Positions 9,489-17,528 of a DNA stretch of 64,000 bases are shown in pieces; position 1 is the stretch's first letter; each line of letters opens with the position of its first letter. The DNA is from CADEDV01 sp964412375 (GTDB lineage Bacteria > Bacteroidota > Bacteroidia > Chitinophagales > Chitinophagaceae): contig CAYPOD010000002.1 of the NCBI GenBank assembly GCA_964412375.1, positions 1 to 64,000 of the forward strand, written 5' to 3'. Made by a program: the position numbers and the translations under genes. The notes beneath the pieces are model-generated. The model was given only the letters and a program-made list of their open reading frames with translations, was not told the DNA's origin and ran no database searches.

Positions 9489-9591
9489 TCGGATTTACTC
9501 AATATTTGTTAAAGCAATATGATAGTTGGCAAAAATAAGGAACTGTTTATGTAACCCTTCTTTTCACTGCATCCGTTGGGAAATTCTTATT

Positions 9592-11310
9592 ATGAAACGA
9601 CTTTTCCTCGTGGCAGGAATATTAGTATCCTGCACCCTTCTGAAAGCACAGACTCCCATCAGCGAAACTGCTGACACTGCAAAAGCGGAGGCTGCTATTA
9701 CCAATGCCACCGTTTATTTTGGCTATGGTGCCGAGCTGACCCATGAAGCAAAGGTGAAGATCAGCGCTGCCACCAAGTTCATCGTCATCAACCAGCTTAG
9801 CACACAGATTGATGTAAACAGCCTGCAGGTGAGCTGTCCCGAAGATGTGGCGCTGCTGTCGCAGCGGTTCAGTGTTTTTTACCCGGTATCACCGGTTTTG
9901 GTGAAAAGCAAAGAAGTAGAGAAATGGGAAGACAGCATTGAGGTGCTGCAAAAGAATATCAGCCGGCTGAATAATAATATTGAGATAGACAGGGAAATCC
10001 TGAGCCGTACCGGCGCCTTGATCGAAAGCGCTATGAGCAGCAATGGCAACAAAGCCGTGGTCAGTGCCGAAGTGCTGCGGCTGGTGGAATTTTATAATAC
10101 AAAGATCGAACGGTCAAAGACCAATATTTTCAATTACCAGCAAACAATAAAAGAGCAGAATAATAAGATTGAGCTGCTGCGGAAAAAAATTCTTGAAGCA
10201 AACAAACAGGTCACTCCGCCCAAAGAGAAACCCTATGGTCAGTTGATATTGCAGGTGATGACAACCAAAGCTGCCGAGATACCTGTTTCGCTTTCTTATT
10301 ATACCCATAATGCCGGCTGGACACCTGTATATGATATCCGGGTAAATTCAAAAACTAATAAAGTCAAACTTGTGTATAAGGCATCACTGATGCAGACCAC
10401 CGGTATTGACTGGAAGAAAACCAAACTCACCCTCAGCACTGGTACTCCCAATTTTGGGGTCGCTGCGCCGATCCTTTCACCCTGGTACCTTCAATTGTAT
10501 GTACCTGGTATTTACACTGAATTGCAACGCCGTGCCGCTGTAGGAAATGAAATGCGCAACCGGGTGCAGTCGTTTACAGATGATAAGTCACTGAAAGAGG
10601 TGATCGTAACCGGGGCCGGCGCCTATGAGCAGAAGAAATTGTTGAATGATGCTATTGATCCGAGCACTTTGCAACAATTCACTACACTGAATGAAGGGCA
10701 GCTTAATACCAATTTTGAAATTGACCTGCCCTATGATATTTCCAGTGACGGGCAACTGCATAATGTATCTATTAAAGATGAAGAGATAGATTGTGTGCTG
10801 AAGAATTATGCCGTGCCGAGGGCCGATAAGGATGCTTACCTGCTCGCTGAGGTTGTGAACTGGCAGTCGCTTGACCTGCTGCCCGGTGATGCAAACATCA
10901 TTATGGAAAACACTTATATCGGCAAATCCATCATTGACCCCAACACCACTGCCGACACACTGAATCTTCCGCTGGGCAAGGACAAACGGATTGCGGTGAA
11001 ACGTTCACTAGTGAAAGAACTGAGCAGCCTGAAAACAAGCGGTAAGGAAAGCAAGCAGACCTTCACCTACGAGATTATTGTGAAGAATAACAAGCTTACC
11101 GATGTCAACCTCTTGTTGAAAGACCAGTATCCGCTGAGCACTATCAAAGAAGTGGAAGTGAAACTGGATGATGAAGGCGCTGCTATGGTAAATGCAGAAA
11201 CCGGTGTGCTGACATGGAAACTGGAACTGAAACCAGGAGAAAGCAAGAAAGTGAGATTCAGTTATACGGTGAAATTTCCGAAGGATAAGAAGATTGTGAA
11301 TTTGAAATAG
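9592..11310 (+). CDS. DUF4139 domain exported protein (MuiA-like)
   Basis: 572 aa from ATG 9592; an upstream in-frame TTG would precede the obvious signal peptide MKRLFLVAGILVSCTLLKAQ. Residues about 45-140 match the DUF4140 N-terminal region (ATVYFGYGAELTHEAKVKI), residues about 115-215 are coiled coil (VEKWEDSIEVLQKNISRLNNNI), and the C-terminal 370 residues are DUF4139, including SYYTHNAGWTPVYDIRV and KVRFSYTVKFPKDKKI. The family includes mucoidy inhibitor A but its biochemical role is unknown. In the middle SLKEVIVTGAG resembles the start of a TonB plug, as seen in several members from this phylum. It is divergent from mutS. Confidence 0.85.
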   Translation: MKRLFLVAGILVSCTLLKAQTPISETADTAKAEAAITNATVYFGYGAELTHEAKVKISAATKFIVINQLSTQIDVNSLQVSCPEDVALLSQRFSVFYPVSPVLVKSKEVEKWEDSIEVLQKNISRLNNNIEIDREILSRTGALIESAMSSNGNKAVVSAEVLRLVEFYNTKIERSKTNIFNYQQTIKEQNNKIELLRKKILEANKQVTPPKEKPYGQLILQVMTTKAAEIPVSLSYYTHNAGWTPVYDIRVNSKTNKVKLVYKASLMQTTGIDWKKTKLTLSTGTPNFGVAAPILSPWYLQLYVPGIYTELQRRAAVGNEMRNRVQSFTDDKSLKEVIVTGAGAYEQKKLLNDAIDPSTLQQFTTLNEGQLNTNFEIDLPYDISSDGQLHNVSIKDEEIDCVLKNYAVPRADKDAYLLAEVVNWQSLDLLPGDANIIMENTYIGKSIIDPNTTADTLNLPLGKDKRIAVKRSLVKELSSLKTSGKESKQTFTYEIIVKNNKLTDVNLLLKDQYPLSTIKEVEVKLDDEGAAMVNAETGVLTWKLELKPGESKKVRFSYTVKFPKDKKIVNLK

Positions 11311-11400
11311 AGGCTGGTTGATAAGTTTATAAGGTGACAGGTTGATAAAGGGTTGTGACATATTGCCCCTTATTAACCTGTTAACTTTTTAACTAATCCC
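11311..11400. repeat. intergenic 'GTTGATAAG/GTGACAGG' low-complexity repeat
   Basis: After the DUF4139 stop the sequence alternates GGTTGATAAG, GGTGACAGGTTGATAAAGG and CCTGTTAACTTTTTAAC. Related GTTGAC/GTTGAT words recur at 13315-13400, 48392-48412 and 57213-57228. No coding potential. Confidence 0.5.
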
Positions 11401-11408
11401 TACTTTTG
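11401..11408 (+). promoter_or_regulatory. minus-7 box directly before trmH-like gene
   Basis: TACTTTTG matches TAnnTTTG exactly. Only four bases separate it from the ATG at 11413, so transcription would begin at or next to the start codon. Confidence 0.65.
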
Positions 11409-11412
11409 CGCC

Positions 11413-11958
11413 ATGCGAAAACTGAGCATGCAGGAACTGGGCCGCAAATCGGTGGAGGAATTCAGGCAATCAGAGAAAATGCCTGTTATCGTGGTGCTGG
11501 AAAATATCCGAAGCGCCTACAATGTGGGCAGTGTGTTCCGCACTTCAGATGCTTTTCTGATTGAAGCGATCTATATCATCGGCTATTCAGCCAAACCTCC
11601 TCATAAGGAAATTAAAAAGACAGCTCTCGGTGCAGAGGAAACAGTGAGCTGGAAATATTTTAAGACCGCAGCAGAAGCTATTGAGGATTTGCGGGGTCTC
11701 GGCTATAATATTTATGCTGCGGAGCAGGCCGAGGGCAGTTATAAACTGAACGCTATCGGTTTTGAACCTGATGAAAAGATCGCCATTGTGTTTGGGAATG
11801 AAGTGACAGGGGTGGAGCAGTCAACCATCCATCTTTGTGATGGGTGTCTTGAGATTCCCCAACTGGGCATGAAACATTCGCTGAATATTGCTACAGCGGC
11901 AGGGGTGGTGTTGTGGGAGTTGGTTCGAAACAGAATTATGTTGAATGATAAATTATGA
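11413..11958 (+). CDS. TrmH/SpoU family RNA 2'-O-methyltransferase
   Basis: 181 aa, a SPOUT methyltransferase without an N-terminal RNA-binding extension. All three SpoU motifs are present: motif 1 LENIRSAYNVGSVFRTSDAF, motif 2 IAIVFGNEVTGV, and motif 3 CLEIPQLGMKHSLNIATAAG, which forms the deep trefoil knot that binds SAM. Members methylate the 2'-OH of ribose in tRNA or rRNA; the target cannot be assigned. It is the first gene of a run of five (to 14915), and the next gene begins seven bases after its stop. Confidence 0.9.
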   Translation: MRKLSMQELGRKSVEEFRQSEKMPVIVVLENIRSAYNVGSVFRTSDAFLIEAIYIIGYSAKPPHKEIKKTALGAEETVSWKYFKTAAEAIEDLRGLGYNIYAAEQAEGSYKLNAIGFEPDEKIAIVFGNEVTGVEQSTIHLCDGCLEIPQLGMKHSLNIATAAGVVLWELVRNRIMLNDKL

Positions 11959-11965
11959 ATGTTGA

Positions 11966-12877
11966 ATGAGCAAGGTTAAAAACTATATCTCTCTCATAAA
12001 ATTCTCCCATACCATCTTCGCTATGCCTTTTGCGCTGATTGGTTTTTTTCTTGGCTTATTTGAAACAACGTCAAGAATTTCTGGGTGGGATAAAAAAATA
12101 TTTCCACCTCAATTTCCATGGAGGGAATTAGGGATAAAATTTATTTTGGTCATTGCTTGTATGATCTTTGCCCGCAGCGCAGCCATGGCGTTTAACCGTT
12201 ATCTTGACAGGAGTTTTGATGCAAAAAATCCAAGAACAGCGATAAGAGAAATTCCGGCAGGAGTGATCAAGGCGAATAGTGCATTGCGTTTTACGATAGT
12301 TTGTAGTTTGTTATTTGTGGTTTGTACGTTTTTTATTAACAAACTCTGCTTTTATCTGTCGCCAGTTGCTTTGTTAGTGGTTTTAGGATATAGCTACACC
12401 AAACGGTTTACTCCTCTTTGTCATTTGATCCTTGGCCTGGGGTTATCACTGGCACCGATAGGCGCCTATCTTGCCGTTAACGGAGTGTTTGCCCTTTTAC
12501 CCATTCTTTTTTCTATAACTGTTCTTTTCTGGGTCAGCGGGTTTGATATCATTTATGCGTTGCAGGACGAGGAATTTGATAAATCACAAAAACTATATTC
12601 CATTCCTGCCTGGCTGGGTAAAGCAAAAGCCTTAAGGGTTTCAGAAATCTTTCATCTGATGAGTGCAGGAGCAGTGGTCTATGCAGGCTTCTATACTGAA
12701 TTTGGCTGGTTATACTGGATTGGCGTAGCCGTATTTATCGGGATGCTTATTTACCAGCATTCCATTGTAAAGCCCGATGACCTGCGAAGAGTAAACCTTG
12801 CATTTATGACCGCCAATGGTATTGCTTCCGTTGTTTTTGCCATCTTTGTGATCGCCGATTTGTTTATCAACTCATAA
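11966..12877 (+). CDS. UbiA family prenyltransferase (MqnP-like)
   Basis: 303 aa with about eight transmembrane helices. The first Asp-rich motif is NRYLDRSFDAKNPRT and the second is DIIYALQDEEFDKSQKLYSIP; these bind the prenyl diphosphate via Mg2+. The start MSKVKNYISLIKFSHTIFAMPFA is typical of the UbiA-like polyprenyltransferases named MqnP, which attach the isoprenoid tail in futalosine-route menaquinone synthesis. Other quinone genes are not in the window, so UbiA-type 4-hydroxybenzoate prenyltransferase remains an alternative. Membrane enzyme. Confidence 0.88.
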   Translation: MSKVKNYISLIKFSHTIFAMPFALIGFFLGLFETTSRISGWDKKIFPPQFPWRELGIKFILVIACMIFARSAAMAFNRYLDRSFDAKNPRTAIREIPAGVIKANSALRFTIVCSLLFVVCTFFINKLCFYLSPVALLVVLGYSYTKRFTPLCHLILGLGLSLAPIGAYLAVNGVFALLPILFSITVLFWVSGFDIIYALQDEEFDKSQKLYSIPAWLGKAKALRVSEIFHLMSAGAVVYAGFYTEFGWLYWIGVAVFIGMLIYQHSIVKPDDLRRVNLAFMTANGIASVVFAIFVIADLFINS

Positions 12878-12902
12878 TTCTAAACACTAAACTCATTATT
12901 CT

Positions 12903-13316
12903 CTGCCTCGCATTCTCTCCATAGACTATGGCCTCAAACGCACCGGCATCGCCGTCACTGATCCTTTGCAGATCATTGCCACCGGGCTTACTACTATTCA
13001 TTCAAAAGAACTCATTTCTTTTCTGAAAGATTATTTCTCCAGGGAACAGGTGGAGCTGATATTGATCGGCTGGCCTACAAACTGGGATGATTCTGCCACT
13101 CATGCCACGGCACTGGTGGAAAAATGTATCAAAGACCTGCAAAAAAAATTCCCTCATATTCCTCTTCAAAAAGTGGATGAACGCTACACTTCCAAAATGG
13201 CCAAAGATGCTATGCTCGAAATGGGGATGAAGAAAAAAGACCGGCGAAACAAAGCACTGGTGGATGAGATCGCTGCTACCATTATGTTACAGGAGTATTT
13301 GAGGGCAAGAGGTTGA
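12903..13316 (+). CDS. ruvX: Holliday junction resolvase-like RuvX (YqgF), CTG start
   Basis: 137 aa if read from CTG 12903. The RNase H-like motif RILSIDYGLKRTGIAVTDP with the catalytic Asp lies upstream of the first ATG-type codon (TTG 12966), and an in-frame stop (TAA at 12888-12890) lies 12 bases before the CTG; the codons between are ACT CAT TAT TCT. No ATG, GTG or TTG lies in that interval. The rest is canonical: LILIGWPTNWDDSATHA, PLQKVDERYTSKMA and the terminal DEIAATIMLQEYL. YqgF proteins take part in pre-16S rRNA 5' end maturation and were predicted as resolvases. An annotation starting at 12966 would lose the active site. Confidence 0.85.
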   Translation: MPRILSIDYGLKRTGIAVTDPLQIIATGLTTIHSKELISFLKDYFSREQVELILIGWPTNWDDSATHATALVEKCIKDLQKKFPHIPLQKVDERYTSKMAKDAMLEMGMKKKDRRNKALVDEIAATIMLQEYLRARG

Positions 13317-13347
13317 AAAGTTGATAGGTGGATTAGCTGATATGGGC

Positions 13348-13355
13348 TAAATTTG
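13348..13355 (+). promoter_or_regulatory. minus-7 box upstream of def
   Basis: TAAATTTG matches TAnnTTTG, 37 bases before the TTG start of def. No TTG lies at the usual 19-21 base spacing (nearest is 24), so confidence is moderate. Confidence 0.5.
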
Positions 13356-13392
13356 CAGGCAGCTTACCTGTCAACTATTTAAACTTGTCAAC

Positions 13393-13971
13393 TTGATTTT
13401 ACCCATCGTTGCATACGGTCATCCCGTTCTGAGAAAAGTTGCCTCCGACATCATGCCTGATTATCCCGGGCTGGAGAAATTCATTGAAGATATGTGGGAG
13501 ACCATGTATGCCAGCAACGGTGTGGGCCTGGCGGCGCCGCAGGTGAACCGTGATATCCGCCTCTTTGTGGTGGACACCGTGCAGATGTTTGCGAGTATGG
13601 ATGAGAGAGAAAAGAAACAATACCCGGATGCGCCGGGTGTGAAAGCGGTTTTCATCAATGCACATATTGTGGAACTGGATGGTGATGAGTGGCCTTATAA
13701 TGAAGGTTGCCTCAGCATTCCGAAGATCAGGGAAGATATTTACCGGCAGGAGAGTGTGACCCTGCAGTTCCGTGACCAGGATTTTGAATCGCATATCATG
13801 ACCTTTACCGGTCTTACGGCAAGGGTCATCCTGCATGAATACGATCATATTGAAGGCAAACTTTTTATTGACCATCTTTCGCCACTAAAGCGGAAACTGA
13901 TGAAGGGGAAACTGAATGATATCACCAAAGGCAAGATCACTGTGGATTATAAAATGATGTTCCCGCGATGA
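13393..13971 (+). CDS. def: peptide deformylase
   Basis: 192 aa from TTG 13393, giving the usual N-terminus MILPIVAYGHPVLRKVA. The three PDF motifs are complete: GVGLAAPQV (motif 1), EGCLSIP (motif 2, metal-binding Cys) and HEYDHIEGKL (motif 3, HExxH supplying two His ligands and the catalytic Glu). The enzyme removes the formyl group from N-terminal Met of nascent proteins and is essential in most bacteria. Its stop codon overlaps the start of the next gene. Confidence 0.97.
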   Translation: MILPIVAYGHPVLRKVASDIMPDYPGLEKFIEDMWETMYASNGVGLAAPQVNRDIRLFVVDTVQMFASMDEREKKQYPDAPGVKAVFINAHIVELDGDEWPYNEGCLSIPKIREDIYRQESVTLQFRDQDFESHIMTFTGLTARVILHEYDHIEGKLFIDHLSPLKRKLMKGKLNDITKGKITVDYKMMFPR

Positions 13972-14915
13972 TGCTTATGAGAAAGCTGCTTCTCATATCT
14001 TCTTTTTTTAGTTGTCTTTTACTGAATGCACAGACTGATTCACTCGATAATGAACGGCTGGCGCAAATGATCAACCTGTCTGAAGTGGTGATCCGTTCTG
14101 ACCTCGATGTAAACCGGTTTATTCAGCGGGTAAAAGAAGATACCAGCTTTTATAAAGCCTTCCGCAACCTGCGGGTGCTTGGCTTCACTTCACTGAACGA
14201 TATCCGTATTGTGGATAAAAGAGGCAAACTGAAGGCATCGTTGCACAGTAAGACCCGGCAGAACCGTTCGCATCGCTGCCGCAGTATGGATGTGCTGGAA
14301 GAAAAGACCAGCGGCGATTTTTATGACAGCCGGGGCAATTATAATTATTACACGGCAGAATTGTACGCCGGGTTATTCTTTACTAAAGACAGTGTTTGCG
14401 GCGAAACCAATATTGTGAAGGGAACTGACTTCAGTGTCCGTTCCAAAAAGGGAATGGCCAAACATAAGGAGCAATTAAAGATGCTGCTGTTCAATCCGGG
14501 CAAAAAGATACCCGGCATTCCTTTTATCGGCGATAAGATCGACATTTTTGATCCTGACAGGGCCAGGTATTATGACTTTAGTATTGATAAAGGAGAATAT
14601 GAAGGGCAGTCCAGTTACATTTTTTCGATTAAAGCAAAAGAGAAGCTGGGCGGCAAAAAAGATAAGATCGTTATTGATAACATGATCACCTGGTTTGATG
14701 CCAAAACGATGGAAGTGCTGGCCCGTAATTATGCTATGAGTTATAATGCCGGTGTGTATGATTTTGATGTGCAGATGGAAGTGCAGTTGACACGGTTTGC
14801 AGGGTATCTTGTTCCCAAAACACTGCGCTACACCGGGAACTGGGATGTGCTATTCAAAAAAAGAGAAAGGGGAGTATTCACCGCCACCCTTTTTGATTTC
14901 AAAGCAGGAAAATAA
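13968..14915 (+). CDS. exported protein of unknown function, coupled to def
   Basis: 315 aa. MRKLLLISSFFSCLLLNAQ is a clear Sec signal peptide after a short MML extension, so the start could be ATG 13968, 13971 or 13977. The mature part has no cysteine-rich or enzymatic motif I recognise; the C-terminal half is rich in beta-strand patterns (YDFSIDKGEYEGQSSYIFSIKAKEK, TWFDAKTMEVLARNY), reminiscent of LolA-like outer membrane carrier folds, which is only a structural guess. The first ATG overlaps the def stop codon, implying translational coupling, although no functional link to deformylation is obvious. Confidence 0.75.
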   Translation: MMLMRKLLLISSFFSCLLLNAQTDSLDNERLAQMINLSEVVIRSDLDVNRFIQRVKEDTSFYKAFRNLRVLGFTSLNDIRIVDKRGKLKASLHSKTRQNRSHRCRSMDVLEEKTSGDFYDSRGNYNYYTAELYAGLFFTKDSVCGETNIVKGTDFSVRSKKGMAKHKEQLKMLLFNPGKKIPGIPFIGDKIDIFDPDRARYYDFSIDKGEYEGQSSYIFSIKAKEKLGGKKDKIVIDNMITWFDAKTMEVLARNYAMSYNAGVYDFDVQMEVQLTRFAGYLVPKTLRYTGNWDVLFKKRERGVFTATLFDFKAGK

Positions 14916-14937
14916 GAGTTGCCATTGTCCATTTCTC

Positions 14938-15987
14938 CTATTTCACCAAAACATATTTTCTCCATTTCTCAATCACTTCCCTGATATCATCGGGCAGTTC
15001 GGTATCAAAGAAAATTTCTTTACCGGAGGTGGGATGAACAAACCCCAATGTTTTGGCATGAAGGGCCTGTCGCTGGCAGATGGCAAAACAATTATCAACA
15101 AATTGTTTGTATTTGGTATAAACAGTTCCTTTTACAATTTTATCTCCACCGTAAAAGTCATCGTTAAATAAAGGATGGCCAAGATATTTCATATGCACCC
15201 GTATCTGGTGGGTGCGGCCAGTTTCCAGCACACATTCCACGAGAGTCACATAACCAAACCTTTCGATCACTTTATAATGGGTGATGGCTTCTTTGCCATG
15301 GTCACCTTCGGGATAGGCTTCAAACAATTTGCGGAAGCGTAAATGCCGGCCCACATGCGCCACAATCGTTCCTTCCTCATCTTTCACATCGCCCCACACC
15401 AGCGCCACATATTGTCTTCTTACCGTATGGTCAAAAAACTGTTTGGCCAGTTGCCGCATTGCTACATCTGTTTTGGCAAGGACCAGCAAACCACTGGTGT
15501 TTTTGTCAATGCGATGCACCAACCCGAAACGGGGCAAAGTTTCTTCAGAGATGGAAGGATTCTTTTGCTGCAAATACCAGGCTATACCATTTAGTAATGT
15601 GCCTGAATAATTGCCGCTGCCGGGATGTACCACCATGCCGGCTGGTTTATTGATGATCATCAGGTCATCGTCTTCGTAAACGATATTCAGGGGAACATAT
15701 TCCGGCACCACATCTGTTTCCTCGGGACTGAGGTCAGAATAAATGATGATCTCATCCTGTGGTTTCACTTTATAATTGGGTCGAACATCCTTGCCGTTTA
15801 CCAGTACCAAACCCGCATTGATCGCCTGCTGCAGTTTGTTGCGGGTAGCTCTTTCAATACGGTTGGCCAGAAATTTGTCTATGCGCAATGGCTCCTGCCC
15901 GTTGTCAATTTTAAAACTGAAACGTTCATAGAGTTCATCGTTGCTTTCCTGCAGTTCGGGGTTCTCTTTTGCCAAATCTTCCGTCAT
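14938..15987 (-). CDS. rluD: 23S rRNA pseudouridine synthase RluD-type
   Basis: 349 aa from ATG 15987 (the TTG nine bases upstream overlaps the promoter box). An N-terminal S4 RNA-binding domain (PLRIDKFLANRIERATRNKLQ, GLVLVNGKDVRPNYKV) precedes the RluA-family catalytic domain with the motif GLVHRIDKNTSGLLVLAKT, whose Asp is the catalytic nucleophile, and ECVLETGRTHQIRVHMKYLGHPL. RluD makes pseudouridines in helix 69 of 23S rRNA; RluA or RluC paralogues are possible but the S4 domain and overall length fit RluC/RluD. TACCTTTG (16001-15994 on the minus strand) ends six bases before the ATG. Confidence 0.9.
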   Translation of the reverse strand: MTEDLAKENPELQESNDELYERFSFKIDNGQEPLRIDKFLANRIERATRNKLQQAINAGLVLVNGKDVRPNYKVKPQDEIIIYSDLSPEETDVVPEYVPLNIVYEDDDLMIINKPAGMVVHPGSGNYSGTLLNGIAWYLQQKNPSISEETLPRFGLVHRIDKNTSGLLVLAKTDVAMRQLAKQFFDHTVRRQYVALVWGDVKDEEGTIVAHVGRHLRFRKLFEAYPEGDHGKEAITHYKVIERFGYVTLVECVLETGRTHQIRVHMKYLGHPLFNDDFYGGDKIVKGTVYTKYKQFVDNCFAICQRQALHAKTLGFVHPTSGKEIFFDTELPDDIREVIEKWRKYVLVK

Positions 15988-16020
15988 AGCCTGCAAAGGT
16001 AATGGTTGGGCTTTTGTTGG

Positions 16021-16028
16021 TAATTTTG
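16021..16028 (+). promoter_or_regulatory. minus-7 box of lipB
   Basis: TAATTTTG matches TAnnTTTG exactly and lies nine bases before ATG 16038. It is divergent from the rluD box at 15994-16001, the two boxes being about 20 bases apart. Confidence 0.6.
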
Positions 16029-16037
16029 CACTTTAAA

Positions 16038-16754
16038 ATGGAAAAACAACCTGTCATAGTTGAAGATCTTGGCGTGATGGATTACCAGGCTGCATGGGAC
16101 TACCAGGAGAGCTTGCTGAAAGAGAATGTCAGAAGAAAGTCATTAGTCTATAGCCAGGTTCCATCGGAAGAATTACTCCCAACACAACATCACCTGCTTT
16201 TTGTTGAGCATCCTCCAGTTTACACTCTCGGCAAAAGCGGCGACATCAATAATGTGCTTATAGATGATGCAGCAAGAACGGCAAAGGGTATTGAATTTTT
16301 CCGCACTAACCGGGGCGGTGATATTACTTTTCACGGGCCCGGCCAGGTGGTTGGCTATCCCATTTTGGATCTTGAAAAATATTATACCGACATTGGCAAA
16401 TACCTGCGCAATATTGAAGAAGTGATCATACTTACATTAAAAGAATACGGCATTGAAGCGGGTCGTTCATCCGGTGAAACAGGAGTGTGGATAGACCCGG
16501 ATATTAAAGGAAAGGAACGAAAGATTTGTGCCATCGGCGTCCGCACCAGCCGGTGGATCACCATGCACGGGTTTGCATTGAATGTGAATACCAACCTGGA
16601 TTATTTCAATTTTATTGTTCCCTGCGGCATCAGCAACAAACAGGTTACATCGCTGGAAAAAGAGCTGGGCCAAAAAGTTGATTTTGAAGATACAAAAGAA
16701 AAATTGAAAAATAATTTCGCCATCGTTTTTAATGCGACGCTGCAGGCTGGTTAA
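16038..16754 (+). CDS. lipB: octanoyltransferase LipB
   Basis: 238 aa from ATG 16038. Conserved features: LLFVEHPPVYTLGKSGD, FRTNRGGDITFHGPGQVVGYPILDL (the RGG-x-T-x-HGPGQ signature with the catalytic-site His), RSSGETGVWID and KICAIGVRTSRWITMHGFALNV, whose Lys takes part in catalysis, and IVPCGISNKQVTSL with the nucleophilic Cys. LipB moves octanoate from acyl carrier protein to lipoyl domains in the cytosol. Its end overlaps the stop region of the convergent gene by four bases. Confidence 0.97.
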   Translation: MEKQPVIVEDLGVMDYQAAWDYQESLLKENVRRKSLVYSQVPSEELLPTQHHLLFVEHPPVYTLGKSGDINNVLIDDAARTAKGIEFFRTNRGGDITFHGPGQVVGYPILDLEKYYTDIGKYLRNIEEVIILTLKEYGIEAGRSSGETGVWIDPDIKGKERKICAIGVRTSRWITMHGFALNVNTNLDYFNFIVPCGISNKQVTSLEKELGQKVDFEDTKEKLKNNFAIVFNATLQAG

Positions 16755-17458
16755 AAATCTTTTTGCAGAAAGAACTTGTGTTTTTCCTTTAGTTTATCAT
16801 TCTCATACAATTCAAATTTGAACCATCCTCCGTGGTAGAAATTGGCCTTGTCGAGTTTGAATGTTCTTTCTTTTATGTCTTTCAGTTCAAACAGGAAAGT
16901 ATCATCCTCTTCAAAGAAACGGATACTGTATTTTTTTTGTTCATCATCGGGCAGGTTCACCCGCACATAACCATCCCGGTAGGTGTACACATGCAGTGAA
17001 GGAGTGAAAACTTCAGGCCTGCTTTTGTTATTAAACGGAAGGTTGGGTGTGTTTACAGAGTCAATACCATTCATGCGGGTCTGCGGGTCGCTGAGGCCAA
17101 TATTGCGACGGGATGTATCTAATTCCGGCCTTTTTGCATTGCTGAAAAGAAACATTCCTTTATCAAGTAAAATATAAAGGCGGTAAAACATCCTGTCGTT
17201 CGGGGCTTTTGTATCTACAAAACCGTTTTGCGGAAGATCGGGATCCGCAACGGTGAGGATGGTACGGTACCCGTTGAGACTGTCAGCCGATCGCTGTATA
17301 CTGATCTGTTTCACCACTTCAAATTTGTTATTCCAGCTTACAATGATGCGGTTGTTGCCCACATTTTTCAAAGAAAAGTTGGGCAGTGTATCCTGCGAAA
17401 TTGAATCAAAGCAAAACAGGGAAAGTAATAAAAGGGGCAGCACCAGTTTTTTCATCAT
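16751..17458 (-). CDS. exported protein with fibronectin III-like fold, unknown function
   Basis: 235 aa. The signal peptide is MMKKLVLPLLLLSLFCFDSISQ. Residues about 25-110 (NNRIIVSWNNKFEVVKQISIQRSADSL, FVDTKAPNDRMFYRLYIL) have the spacing of a fibronectin type III-like domain, with the W and Y core residues. The C-terminal part (YVRVNLPDDEQKKYSIRFFEED) suggests a second beta-sandwich. No catalytic motif. Probably periplasmic or surface-exposed, perhaps binding a partner; this is inference from fold-like patterns only. Confidence 0.75.
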   Translation of the reverse strand: MMKKLVLPLLLLSLFCFDSISQDTLPNFSLKNVGNNRIIVSWNNKFEVVKQISIQRSADSLNGYRTILTVADPDLPQNGFVDTKAPNDRMFYRLYILLDKGMFLFSNAKRPELDTSRRNIGLSDPQTRMNGIDSVNTPNLPFNNKSRPEVFTPSLHVYTYRDGYVRVNLPDDEQKKYSIRFFEEDDTFLFELKDIKERTFKLDKANFYHGGWFKFELYENDKLKEKHKFFLQKDF

Positions 17459-17528
17459 GGTAATAACGGGAAAAGGATAGGATTCTTTTATGAATCATTG
17501 CAAAGATAAGGTGGTGATGGGAAAATAC

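Noticed and set aside
9526..9591. An N-terminal extension of the DUF4139 protein from an upstream TTG
   Set aside because: It would place 22 residues before a clear signal peptide; ATG 9592 is preferred.
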